A DNA stretch of 14,298 nucleotides from G020354785 sp964580815 (GTDB taxonomy: Bacteria; Bacteroidota; Bacteroidia; Bacteroidales; UBA10428), in assembly GCA_964580815.1 (NCBI GenBank), contig CAZOLY010000082.1, positions 1 through 14,298 on the forward strand, given 5' to 3'. Below, piece after piece: positions 1 to 7,956 of this stretch. The notes below the pieces were generated by a model. That model did not search any database, was not told the DNA's origin, and saw nothing but the letters and a program-made list of their open reading frames with translations. The position numbers and the translations under genes are program-made. How positions within the stretch are numbered: position 1 is the stretch's first letter; every line of letters begins with the position of its first letter.

Positions 1-1
1 T

Positions 2-832
2 GGCGATAGTCTGGATTTATCAAGAAAAGCAGCCAGCACTGATGCTGATATTATAGTTTTTTCCGGAGTGCATTTTATGGCAGAAACGGCAAAAATTTTG
101 TCGCCGGATAAAAAAGTGCTTCTTCCTGATTTAAATGCAGGATGTTCACTGGCAGATTCATGTCCCCCAAAGGAATTTGAGAAATTTCTGAAAAAATATC
201 CCGGCCATACCGTCATCAGTTATATAAATACGTCGGCAGAAATAAAAGCACTGTCAGACATAATATGTACATCGACAAATGCACTGCAGATAATCAATTA
301 TTTACCGCCAGAAGAAAAGATTGTTTTTGCTCCTGACAAAAATCTGGGAAATTATATTAAAAGCCTGTCAGGCAGGGATATGGTTATATGGAACGGGGCA
401 TGCCATGTGCACGAGGAATTTTCCGTGGAAAAGATTGCAGAACTTAAAAAGGAAAATAAGGATGCCAAAATTATAGCCCACCCCGAATGCGAAAAACCTG
501 TCCTTTTAATTGCCGATCATATAGGCTCAACATCATCATTATTGAAATTTACAATTAGTGATAATGCCAGTAAATATATTGTTGCCACGGAGCCGGGGAT
601 AATACATCAGATGAGAAAGGCCAATCCCCGGAAAATATTTATACCCGCCCCTCCCAGGGATTCGACATGTGGCTGCAGCGAGTGTAATTTTATGAAAGTG
701 AATACCCTTGAAAAGATATATATATGTATGAAATATGAACTGCCGGAAATAACACTTAACGAAAAGTTAAGGGCAAAGGCTGAAAAACCTATATTAAAAA
801 TGCTTGAAATTTCAGAAAAAGTCGGACTTTAG
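2..832 (+). CDS. nadA: Quinolinate synthase NadA (5' end cut by the window edge)
   Basis: NadA condenses iminoaspartate (made by NadB) with dihydroxyacetone phosphate to give quinolinate, the precursor of NAD, in the cytosol. The frame is open from base 2, so the gene starts upstream; 276 residues are visible and roughly 30-50 N-terminal residues are probably missing. The family signature GVHFMAETAK lies near visible residues 22-31. The three cysteines expected to hold the [4Fe-4S] cluster are present: C48 in AGCSLADSC, C134 in WNGACHVHEEF and C228 at the end of CGCSEC. A GTG at 68 is internal to the conserved region and is not the start. The TAG stop is 4 bp before the next gene, so co-transcription is likely. 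No nadB or nadC is in the window. Identification is firm. Confidence 0.97.
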   Translation, partial: GDSLDLSRKAASTDADIIVFSGVHFMAETAKILSPDKKVLLPDLNAGCSLADSCPPKEFEKFLKKYPGHTVISYINTSAEIKALSDIICTSTNALQIINYLPPEEKIVFAPDKNLGNYIKSLSGRDMVIWNGACHVHEEFSVEKIAELKKENKDAKIIAHPECEKPVLLIADHIGSTSSLLKFTISDNASKYIVATEPGIIHQMRKANPRKIFIPAPPRDSTCGCSECNFMKVNTLEKIYICMKYELPEITLNEKLRAKAEKPILKMLEISEKVGL

Positions 833-836
833 TATT

Positions 837-2405
837 ATGAAACTTGAAAGATATATCCTTCTTGCACTGGTTTTAAATCTGTATGCTATTATAGGTGCCC
901 AGCAGGAAATAGTGGGGAACGGCTATAATATTCTATATTACAGCAACGGCAAAGTATCGAGTGAGGGGATGATGAAAAATGGGAAGCCCGATGGATACTG
1001 GAAAACATATTATCTGACCGGAGTATTAAAATCAGAGGGCAACAGGAAAAATCATATACTCGACAGTACATGGGTATTTTATAACAACGTTGGTGATACG
1101 GTGAGGAAAATAAACTATATTATGGGCAAAAGAACAGGGTATATGCTGACATATAATACGGACCGGACAGCCAATATAGAATATGTGGGAAATATTATCG
1201 CCAGGGAATTGTATATAAATGATGAAAAAGAAGGTACTTCATATTATTATTACAATAGCGGCAGGCTAAAGAGTAAAGTCGGGTATAAAAATAACAAAAG
1301 GGACGGAACAGCCTTTGAGTACGATGAATCAGGGACAATAATAACCATATTATACTATATCAAAGGGAATCTCGCGGAGAGGGAAAAAATAAACAGGGTC
1401 GATGAACAGGGATTTAAACAGGGAGTATGGAAAGAATTTTATGCCGATGATAAGCTAAAAAAAGAAATTAACTATATGGATGATAAATTTAACGGACTTT
1501 ATAAAGAGTATGATGAGGGTGGTAACCTGTCTTTAATTTTAAAGTACGAAGGGGGTAAGATCGTAGAAGATAATAATATTGAAGCAGAAGATATTGATAT
1601 AAAAAATGAATATGATGAAAGTGGCAATATGACATATAGCGGGGCTTACAGAAATTTCAAACCTATTGGTATTCACAGAAAATATGATATAAACGGAGAC
1701 GTTATCAGTGCTGCTATATTTAACGATAATGGAGCAAAAATTTCTGAAGGTATTGTTGACAGGGAAGGAAATAAATCAGGGAACTGGAAGAATTTTTATG
1801 TTACGGGGGAGCTGAAATCCGAAGGACAATACAAAGATAACCTGCAACAGGGGAAATGGGTGTTCTATTTTATAAATGGTAAAATCGAACAGACAGGAGA
1901 ATTTGAAAATGGTAGATTTAACGGGGAATGGGTATGGTACTATGAGAATGGAATGGTTAAAAGGAAAGAGGAGTATTATGAGGGCAGGGAAGAAGGAGAT
2001 TTTATAGAATACGATGAAAAGGGTGAAGTTATTACAAAAGGTAAATATTTTGACGGCGAAAAGGAAGGAGAATGGTACTATAATGTAGGTGATGAGATTG
2101 AAATAGGCTCATATACCGGAGGGTTAAAGGATGGGAAGTGGAGACACTATTATACCGGCGACATACTTAAATTCGAGGGAGATTATATACAGGGAAATCC
2201 CGACGGGAAGCACAGGTATTATTATGAAAATGGCGTATTGAAAGAAGAACAATATTTTACAATGGGTATTAAGGAAAAAAGCTGGAAGAAATATGACATG
2301 TACGGCAATTTGCTTATTACTGTTACTTATGAAAACAATAAGGAAATAAGGATAAACGGAGTAAAAGTCGATTTTCCCGATGACAATATAAAACTTATAA
2401 AATAG
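837..2405 (+). CDS. Exported MORN-variant repeat protein
   Basis: This 522-residue protein is almost entirely tandem copies of the MORN-variant motif (PF07661 type), roughly 22-24 residues each, of the form G-x-W-x-x-Y-Y-x-x-G-x-L-K-x-E-G-x-Y. The best copies are at residues about 30-100 and 300-480, with degenerate copies at about 235-300. The ATG at 837 gives a plausible signal peptide: charged KLER, a hydrophobic stretch, then a cut after IIGAQ near residue 22. An in-frame TTG at 804 would add 11 polar residues and overlap nadA, so it was not chosen. I see no cysteine in the protein. Such proteins are common in Bacteroidota and databases often label them 'YwqK family antitoxin'; nothing here supports an antitoxin role, since no toxin gene is adjacent. 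The role is unknown; a surface or periplasmic binding scaffold is an inference. It sits 4 bp after nadA and 11 bp before ruvB. Confidence 0.85.
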   Translation: MKLERYILLALVLNLYAIIGAQQEIVGNGYNILYYSNGKVSSEGMMKNGKPDGYWKTYYLTGVLKSEGNRKNHILDSTWVFYNNVGDTVRKINYIMGKRTGYMLTYNTDRTANIEYVGNIIARELYINDEKEGTSYYYYNSGRLKSKVGYKNNKRDGTAFEYDESGTIITILYYIKGNLAEREKINRVDEQGFKQGVWKEFYADDKLKKEINYMDDKFNGLYKEYDEGGNLSLILKYEGGKIVEDNNIEAEDIDIKNEYDESGNMTYSGAYRNFKPIGIHRKYDINGDVISAAIFNDNGAKISEGIVDREGNKSGNWKNFYVTGELKSEGQYKDNLQQGKWVFYFINGKIEQTGEFENGRFNGEWVWYYENGMVKRKEEYYEGREEGDFIEYDEKGEVITKGKYFDGEKEGEWYYNVGDEIEIGSYTGGLKDGKWRHYYTGDILKFEGDYIQGNPDGKHRYYYENGVLKEEQYFTMGIKEKSWKKYDMYGNLLITVTYENNKEIRINGVKVDFPDDNIKLIK

Positions 2406-2416
2406 AGGAAACATTT

Positions 2417-3439
2417 ATGGATGATATATATAATTTAAGGAATGATAAAATAAGCGAAGTCGAGAAAGAATATGAGAAAAAACTGAGACCTCATGAATTT
2501 AATGAATTTAAGGGCCAGGATAAGACAGTTGAAAATCTTAAGGTGTTTGTGAAGGCGGCCAAAATGAGAAATGAAGCCCTGGATCATATTTTATTGTCAG
2601 GACCACCAGGACTGGGCAAGACAACCCTGGCCAATATTATAGCCAACGAGCTTAACTCCAACATTAAGACAACATCGGGACCTGTACTGGAAAAAGCGGG
2701 CGACCTGGCAGGAATTTTAACAAATCTTGAGGAGAACGATGTACTTTTTATAGATGAGATACATCGACTGAATGCTACTATAGAAGAGTATTTATATTCA
2801 GCAATGGAGGATTATAGAATTGACCTGGTGATAGACAAGGGGCCCAGTGCAAGGTCCATTCAACTGTCTTTAAATCCGTTTACTTTGATAGGAGCAACAA
2901 CAAGAGTTGGATTGCTGACAAGCCCCCTGAGGGCAAGATTTGGCATTAGATCGCACCTGGAGTATTATGATGAAGATATATTGTACTTAATAATACTGCG
3001 CTCATCAGGAATTCTTAACATAAAAATTGATGAACAGGCAGCAAAAGAGATAGCCCAGCGGTCAAGGGGAACACCTAGAATAGCCAACGCCCTCCTGAGG
3101 AGGGTCAGGGATTTTGCACAGGTCAAGGGAAAAGGGATTATAGACCTGCATATTGCCAGGTACTCCCTTGAAGCTTTGAATATTGATAAGCGCGGACTGG
3201 ATGAAATGGATAATAAAATACTGAATACAATAATTGAAAAATTCAGTGGCGGCCCCGTGGGATTAAATACTATTGGTGTTGCAGTAGGTGAGGATCCGGG
3301 AACTATAGAAGAAGTATATGAGCCCTTTCTCATAAAGGAAGGATTCATTAAACGCACACCAAGAGGGAGGGAGGTAACAGAATTGGCATATAAACATATG
3401 GGCAAGACAAAATTCGGGGAAACACAGTCACTATTTTAA
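2417..3439 (+). CDS. ruvB: Holliday junction DNA helicase RuvB
   Basis: RuvB is the hexameric AAA+ motor that, with RuvA, drives branch migration of Holliday junctions in recombination and repair. The protein has 340 residues, normal for the family. Visible motifs: Walker A GPPGLGKTT at 62-70, Walker B LFIDEIH at 110-116, sensor 1 GATTR at 159-163, the arginine-finger segment LRARFG at 171-176, sensor 2 RGTPRIAN at 217-224, and a C-terminal winged helix with GGPVGLNTIG followed by EDPGTIEEVYEPFL. The ATG follows the previous stop by 11 bp, with GAGGAAA just upstream, one of the few purine-rich starts in the window. Its 3' end overlaps the convergent DUF819 gene by 9 bp. No ruvA or ruvC is in the window. 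Confidence 0.98.
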   Translation: MDDIYNLRNDKISEVEKEYEKKLRPHEFNEFKGQDKTVENLKVFVKAAKMRNEALDHILLSGPPGLGKTTLANIIANELNSNIKTTSGPVLEKAGDLAGILTNLEENDVLFIDEIHRLNATIEEYLYSAMEDYRIDLVIDKGPSARSIQLSLNPFTLIGATTRVGLLTSPLRARFGIRSHLEYYDEDILYLIILRSSGILNIKIDEQAAKEIAQRSRGTPRIANALLRRVRDFAQVKGKGIIDLHIARYSLEALNIDKRGLDEMDNKILNTIIEKFSGGPVGLNTIGVAVGEDPGTIEEVYEPFLIKEGFIKRTPRGREVTELAYKHMGKTKFGETQSLF

Positions 3440-4600
3440 CAGCCAGGCAACGGCTATCCCCAGGTAGTTTCCAATAGCAAAACCTAACAAACCCATAGTT
3501 ATACCCGGTACAATTACCTGCTTGTTCCGGATGCCGTTGGCTACCGGACCAATAAATGCAGGTCCGAATATTCCTGCAGTAGAGGTTATAATTAAAGTAT
3601 CGGTATCAATGCGAAAGATTGCTCCAAGAATTATATGAAGAATTATTGAAAAGCCCAGCATAGTGGCTAAATAATAAAAGATTGCGGAGCTGGAATCCAG
3701 GAGCTCTCGGAAATCAGCTAATGTACCTATGGCAACAGCAAATATAAGAAGCAGGTATTCAGCAGTATCAAAGGTACCCTTGAGGGACTGGACTTTCTTT
3801 GAAAAGGAAAATGCTATTCCAAGCGTAGTGATAACAAGTATTATTATAGGTGTAACTACTTCACCTTTAAGCAGGAAAGATATGGCAAAAGCTATACCCA
3901 GTATAGCTGCCGAGAGAATAATTGAGATAAAAACCGTTAAAGCACGCTGTTTAAGGCTTATTGTTCCTGAACCACGGGCATTGTCAGTAACCTCACTGCT
4001 TGAGGATTCATAGCCCTTGTAGGCAGGCAGGAAGAGTCCAAGGAACTTTTTTGCAACAGTAATAAGAAATATGAAATATATGGCGGAGAAAAATATATCA
4101 GCGCTGTTCAGCAGAAGGAAAACTTCTTCTTTAACTTTAAGGGCCAGTCCGATAGCACTCATATTAGGCGTACCTCCCGTATATACACCAATAAGCATAC
4201 CGGAAATTTTGTTTGCATCGGGAATATCATGCCGGAAAATATAAAAGGTAAGGATTGAGCAGAGAACAACAGATACGACAGCAAGGAAAAAAGATAAAAA
4301 CGTTGTACGGGAATGCTCAAGCCATTTAATAAAATTTGATGAGAACAAAAGGATCGGTATGGCCAGGCATACACTAAGCTCATATATTGAGGTAAGCATT
4401 TCCTTGTTAAGACCGGTTTTAATAGTGTTGCCTGCAATTATTCCGGCAAGGTAGCATATAATAATCGGACTTATGAACCTGAAGATTTTAGACCATCGGC
4501 AAAGGATTATTGTGAGGGCAGGGAAGGATATTACAAATACTATCTGGGTAATATCGGATGCAAAATCCAACGCATTACCGGGTATAACAGATGATAGCAT
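3431..4600 (-). CDS. DUF819 family integral membrane protein
   Basis: A 389-residue, very hydrophobic protein with about ten apparent membrane segments, matching the DUF819 (YjcL-like) family in length and motifs. In the N-terminal half, segments near residues 18-36, 44-60 and 75-90 precede a hallmark loop, YTGGTPNMSAIGLAL, at 140-154. A polar cytoplasmic-type linker (about 195-220) separates it from a second half that carries a related re-entrant-like motif, STAGIFGPAFIGPVA, at 340-354. The two-half layout suggests an inverted-repeat transporter fold, but the substrate is not known to me. It is the last gene of a leftward block, 39 bp after pheS, and ends inside the ruvB stop region. The ATG at 4600 precedes the first hydrophobic segment; no better start is seen. 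Confidence 0.85.
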   Translation of the reverse strand: MLSSVIPGNALDFASDITQIVFVISFPALTIILCRWSKIFRFISPIIICYLAGIIAGNTIKTGLNKEMLTSIYELSVCLAIPILLFSSNFIKWLEHSRTTFLSFFLAVVSVVLCSILTFYIFRHDIPDANKISGMLIGVYTGGTPNMSAIGLALKVKEEVFLLLNSADIFFSAIYFIFLITVAKKFLGLFLPAYKGYESSSSEVTDNARGSGTISLKQRALTVFISIILSAAILGIAFAISFLLKGEVVTPIIILVITTLGIAFSFSKKVQSLKGTFDTAEYLLLIFAVAIGTLADFRELLDSSSAIFYYLATMLGFSIILHIILGAIFRIDTDTLIITSTAGIFGPAFIGPVANGIRNKQVIVPGITMGLLGFAIGNYLGIAVAWLLK

Positions 4601-4605
4601 ATTAA

Positions 4606-4628
4606 TTTAATAAGCTGTTTTAATAAGC
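4606..4628. repeat. Tandem 10-bp direct repeat between pheS and the DUF819 gene
   Basis: TTTAATAAGC occurs at 4606-4615 and again at 4619-4628, giving a 13-bp period, within the 39-bp gap between the pheS stop and the DUF819 start. The repeat itself is read directly. A role as a protein-binding site or in mRNA processing is only a guess, and AT-rich sequence makes short repeats easier to obtain by chance. Confidence 0.5.
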
Positions 4629-4639
4629 GTATTTGTTTT

Positions 4640-5662
4640 TCAGGTGATGTCACCTTTAAACTGGCTAAGAAACCTTACGTCATTTTCGAAAAACAATCTC
4701 AAATCATTAATATGATATTTTAACATTGCGACACGTTCAATGCCCATGCCAAAAGCAAAACCGGTATATTTTATGCTGCTTATGTCAGATGCTTCAAGAA
4801 CGTTGGGATCAACCATGCCGCAGCCCAGGATTTCCACAAAACCGGTGTATTTGCATATGTTGCATCCTTTTCCGCTACAAATGCTGCAGGAGATATCCAT
4901 TTCGGCGGACGGTTCGGTAAACGGGAAAAATGCAGGCCTGAGCCTTATCCGTGTGGCCCCGCCAAACATCTCTTTGGCAAAAAACAATAATGTCTGCTTA
5001 AGATCGGCAAATGATACATTTTTATCGATATAAAGGCCTTCAACCTGGTGAAATATGCAATGAGCCCTTGCAGAAACAACTTCATTGCGGAATACCCTGC
5101 CGGGGAAAATTTTTCTTATCGGAGGCTGCTGCGTCTCCATAACTCTTACCTGTACTGACGAGGTGTGTGTGCGCAGCAGGATATCGGGATTTAATTCTAT
5201 GAAGAAGGTATCCTGCATGTCTCTTGCAGGATGCTCATCAGGGAAATTCAATCCTGAAAAAACATGCCAGTCATCTTCTATTTCCGGGCCCTCTTCAACT
5301 GTAAACCCTATCCTGGAAAAAATATCGATTATCTGCTTCCTTACAATGGAAACAGGATGCCTTGACCCCATAGGGATTGACTCTGCAGGAGAAGTCGGAT
5401 CGTTTATAAAGGACTCTTTTTTTGAAGGAAGGGATTGTTCTTTAAGAACAGCTATTTTTTCGAGAGCTTTGTTTTTAAGGGTATTTATCTTCTGCCCCTC
5501 TGTTTTTCTTTGCTCCGGAGATGTATTTTTAAGCTGCTCAAACAAGGAGGCTATAATACCTTTTTTACTCAGGAATTTGATCCTGAATTTCTCAATTTCA
5601 TCATGGTTAACGGAATGAAAAGATTCTATTTCTTTAATATAACTGTCAATAATCCCTGTCAT
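4640..5662 (-). CDS. pheS: Phenylalanine-tRNA ligase alpha subunit PheS
   Basis: PheS is the catalytic subunit of the alpha2-beta2 enzyme that attaches phenylalanine to tRNA-Phe in the cytosol. The 340-residue length is normal. The N-terminal 85 or so residues form the tRNA-binding coiled coil. The class II catalytic domain follows, with motif 2 beginning FRNEVVSARAHCIFHQVEG at 191-209, FPFTEPSAEMD near 246-256, and motif 3 GFAFGMGIERVAML at 301-314. A4-type Phe-pocket sequence (GFAFG) is intact. Four cysteines at 259, 262, 267 and 270 form a knuckle-like CxxC...CxxC just before the EILGCGMVDPNVL segment, a form shared by many bacterial PheS. PheT is not next to it. It lies 23 bp downstream of the cyclophilin gene and 39 bp upstream of the DUF819 gene, all on the minus strand. 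Confidence 0.98.
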   Translation of the reverse strand: MTGIIDSYIKEIESFHSVNHDEIEKFRIKFLSKKGIIASLFEQLKNTSPEQRKTEGQKINTLKNKALEKIAVLKEQSLPSKKESFINDPTSPAESIPMGSRHPVSIVRKQIIDIFSRIGFTVEEGPEIEDDWHVFSGLNFPDEHPARDMQDTFFIELNPDILLRTHTSSVQVRVMETQQPPIRKIFPGRVFRNEVVSARAHCIFHQVEGLYIDKNVSFADLKQTLLFFAKEMFGGATRIRLRPAFFPFTEPSAEMDISCSICSGKGCNICKYTGFVEILGCGMVDPNVLEASDISSIKYTGFAFGMGIERVAMLKYHINDLRLFFENDVRFLSQFKGDIT

Positions 5663-5685
5663 TGTAATAGGATTTTCATGTATAG

Positions 5686-6363
5686 TTAGTTAACACGTCT
5701 GATTTTCAGTCTAATATCTTTCAGAGGCCTGTCACGGCGGTCTGTTTCAACAGAGGCGATTTTATCAATAACATCCATGCCTTCAATGACCTCCCCAAAT
5801 ACAGTGTAAGAATAATCGAGTTGAGGAGTGCCCCCTGTTGTAGTATATATTTTTCTTTGTTCGTCAGTAAATTTAATGTGAGTACCGCTGCGCTCCATAT
5901 AATCAAGTTCAGCACCGGAATACTTCCTTCCCTGCACAATATAGAACTGAGAGGCAGAGGATTCTTTATTCGGATTCATGTTGTCAGGGAGCCTGGCAGC
6001 AGCAAGTGCGCCCTTTTTATGAAAAAGGTCTTTGTTAAATTCAGCAGGTATTGTATAGCCAAGATCTCCCTGACCCAGAGGCTGGGCGGGAAGAGCATTT
6101 CTGGAATTAGGATCACCTGCCTGTATCATGAAACCTTCAATAACACGGTGAAATAGCAGATCATCATAAAAATTTTGGGAAACAAGCTTTAAGAAGTTCT
6201 CCTGGTGAAATGGAGTTTCATCATAAAGTTTTATCTTAATAATGCCGTAGGAGGTTTCAATTTCAACAACCGGAACATCATTTATTTGCGCATTCAGGGA
6301 AATATTGTTATTAAAAATAAGAGCGAAAAACAAAGAATAATATAATTTTACTACCCTGTTCAT
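5686..6363 (-). CDS. Exported cyclophilin-type peptidyl-prolyl isomerase
   Basis: Cyclophilins speed cis-trans isomerisation of bonds before proline and help protein folding. The ATG at 6363 gives a signal peptide (MNRVVKL, hydrophobic segment, cut near SLNAQ at about residue 26), so the protein should act in the periplasm. An in-frame TTG at 6396 would only extend the N-terminus ahead of the signal peptide and was not used. The catalytic segment FHRVIEGFMIQAGDP spans 71-85, giving R73, F78 and Q81 in the places of R55, F60 and Q63 of human cyclophilin A. SSASQFYI (135-142) and YTVFGEV (186-192) follow. About 40 residues separate these two motifs, against roughly 20 in E. coli PpiA; this polar insertion is, from memory, usual for Bacteroidota cyclophilins. 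It is the first gene of the leftward block. Confidence 0.93.
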   Translation of the reverse strand: MNRVVKLYYSLFFALIFNNNISLNAQINDVPVVEIETSYGIIKIKLYDETPFHQENFLKLVSQNFYDDLLFHRVIEGFMIQAGDPNSRNALPAQPLGQGDLGYTIPAEFNKDLFHKKGALAAARLPDNMNPNKESSASQFYIVQGRKYSGAELDYMERSGTHIKFTDEQRKIYTTTGGTPQLDYSYTVFGEVIEGMDVIDKIASVETDRRDRPLKDIRLKIRRVN

Positions 6364-6393
6364 TGTTTTAATATTTATGATTGTCCGAAAATA

Positions 6394-6401
6394 CAAATTT
6401 A
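6394..6401 (-). promoter_or_regulatory. Candidate -7 box for the leftward cyclophilin-pheS-DUF819 block
   Basis: Read on the minus strand, TAAATTTG matches the Bacteroidota -7 consensus TAnnTTTG exactly and lies 30 nt upstream of the cyclophilin ATG. No convincing TTG -33 element is found 19-21 nt further upstream; a TTTC with a 17-nt spacer is the nearest thing. In such AT-rich sequence the -7 match alone can arise by chance. Confidence 0.3.
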
Positions 6402-6416
6402 AGAATACATATAAAA

Positions 6417-6444
6417 TTGAAAGTATTAAATTGTTTTATGTTTT
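6417..6444 (+). promoter_or_regulatory. Weak candidate promoter for the flippase operon
   Basis: TTG at 6417-6419 and TATGTTTT at 6437-6444 (seven of eight positions of TAnnTTTG) are 17 nt apart and would place transcription start about 10-15 nt before the flippase TTG start at 6463. The spacer is short for Bacteroides and the -7 box is imperfect. The divergent gap must hold promoters for both directions, which is the main reason to list it. Confidence 0.2.
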
Positions 6445-6462
6445 AAAAATTAATCACAAAAT

Positions 6463-7956
6463 TTGAATCCTTATAAGAAATTAGGGGGACAGACTTTAAT
6501 ATACGGACTGGGCTCCATAATACCGAGATTTTTAAATTACGCCATACTAACACCTTATTATACATACAAATTTGAGGTCCGCGAATATGGTATAATTACA
6601 GAATTATATGCCTATGTCGCAGTATTGATAGTGATTCTCACCTACGGGCTTGAGACAGGTTATTTCAAATTTACTGCTGACAAGGAAAAAAGCGGGGATA
6701 TTTTTACAACTTCTGCTATATCATTATTTGTAACATCATCATTATTTGTTGTGCTTGTTTTCATTTTTATTCATAGAGTATCCGGATTGATGGGGTATAA
6801 TAACAGGCCGGAATACATTAAATGGCTGGCTGTAATAATCGCCCTTGATGCTTTTACCTCTATATTCTATGCGAAATTAAGAATGGAAGAGAAAGTAATG
6901 AAGTTTGCGGTATTCAAAATACTTGGAGTGCTTGTAAATATTGTTCTGATATTGTTTTTCCTGGAGATATTGCCATATATTTCCAGGACACACGGCAGCA
7001 ACTGGATAAATAGCATTTATAATAAGAATATTGGGGTAGGCTATGTTTTAATTGCAAATATGCTGGCAAGCATACTTATATGCTTCATATTGCTTGTTGA
7101 CCTGAAAAAAATTGTGTTAAAATTCAATACAAAACTGTACGGGAACATACTTAAATATTCATTTCCCTTGCTGGTGGCCGGACTGGCAGGTATTTTGAAT
7201 GAGACCATTGATAGAATATTGCTAAGGCATTTCCTGGTATCGGGCTATGATAAATTATATGAAATAGGTATATACGGGGCAAATTATAAAATCGCCGTTT
7301 TTATGACTATCTTTATACAGATGTTCAGATTTGCTGCAGATCCGTTTTTCTTTTCAAATTATAAAAAGAAAAATTCGAATGAAGTCTTTGGAAATATTTT
7401 AAAATACTTCGTAATATTCTGCTTGATAATATTTTTGTTCATTGTTCTGTACATAGACATAATTAAATATTTTATAAGCCCTAAATTTCATGAGGGACTG
7501 AGCATTGTGCCGGTCGTATTGTTTGCCAATATTTTGCTGGGAATGTCGTTTAATATTAGTTTCTGGTATAAATTATCGGGGAAAACGCCGTATGCAGTCT
7601 TAATTGTAGGAACAGGAGCAATAATTACTATCATATTAAATATAATTTTTATTCCGCGTTATAGTTATAAAGCATGCGCATATTCCCACCTGATATCCAA
7701 TTTTGTTATGCTTGTTTTTTCTTATTTGCTGGGAAGGGAATTGTACAGAATAGAATATGATATCAAAAGAATATTGTTTTATATATTATTGGGACTGGGC
7801 ATATATTTTATAAATGTCCTGGTAAAAACTGATAATCTGTTATATAATATTTTAATAGGCTCGGCTTTATTTATACCTTTTGTTTATTTTGTAGAAAGAA
7901 AGGAGAAGCTTATTTCCATATTTTTAAAGGGTTATGAAGATAAAAATAGTCAGTAA
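6463..7956 (+). CDS. Wzx-like polysaccharide flippase (MOP/MATE superfamily)
   Basis: A 497-residue polytopic inner-membrane protein of the polysaccharide-transporter type (PF01943/PF13440-like), expected to flip lipid-linked glycans across the membrane. The N-terminus NPYKKLGGQTLIYGLGSII closely resembles the usual start of Bacteroidota members (KKLAGQTAIYGLSSI), with R22 and N25 following. About 12-14 hydrophobic segments alternate with short basic loops, and a central NETIDRILLRHFL segment (near residue 246) is characteristic of the family. The start codon is TTG at 6463: an in-frame TAA at 6451 closes the frame upstream, and no in-frame ATG occurs before the conserved region. The 3' end overlaps dut by 23 bp, implying coupled translation. 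No glycosyltransferase genes are nearby, so the cargo is unknown. Confidence 0.88.
   Translation: MNPYKKLGGQTLIYGLGSIIPRFLNYAILTPYYTYKFEVREYGIITELYAYVAVLIVILTYGLETGYFKFTADKEKSGDIFTTSAISLFVTSSLFVVLVFIFIHRVSGLMGYNNRPEYIKWLAVIIALDAFTSIFYAKLRMEEKVMKFAVFKILGVLVNIVLILFFLEILPYISRTHGSNWINSIYNKNIGVGYVLIANMLASILICFILLVDLKKIVLKFNTKLYGNILKYSFPLLVAGLAGILNETIDRILLRHFLVSGYDKLYEIGIYGANYKIAVFMTIFIQMFRFAADPFFFSNYKKKNSNEVFGNILKYFVIFCLIIFLFIVLYIDIIKYFISPKFHEGLSIVPVVLFANILLGMSFNISFWYKLSGKTPYAVLIVGTGAIITIILNIIFIPRYSYKACAYSHLISNFVMLVFSYLLGRELYRIEYDIKRILFYILLGLGIYFINVLVKTDNLLYNILIGSALFIPFVYFVERKEKLISIFLKGYEDKNSQ

Noticed and set aside
804..836. TTG at 804 as the start of the MORN-repeat gene
   Set aside because: It would overlap nadA and put 11 polar residues ahead of a good signal peptide that begins at ATG 837.
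837..2405. Calling the MORN-repeat protein a YwqK-type antitoxin
   Set aside because: It has a signal peptide and no adjacent toxin; nadA and ruvB flank it. The label comes from database names, not from sequence evidence here.
2965..3405. Minus-strand reading frame of 146 codons opposite ruvB
   Set aside because: It lies wholly within the conserved ruvB frame and has no family features of its own.
3440..3460. Small AGCC...GGCT hairpin after ruvB as a terminator
   Set aside because: Only four base pairs with a seven-base loop, no T-run, and it lies inside the coding sequence of the convergent gene.
4643..4654. Inverted repeat GGTGATGTCACC at the end of pheS as a terminator
   Set aside because: The stem is only 4-5 bp with a 2-4 nt loop, lies within coding sequence, and is followed on the transcribed strand by A-rich rather than U-rich sequence.
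4740..5618. Plus-strand reading frames opposite pheS (for example 5085-5618)
   Set aside because: They are antisense shadows of a strongly conserved gene, show no recognisable domain, and reflect its codon structure.
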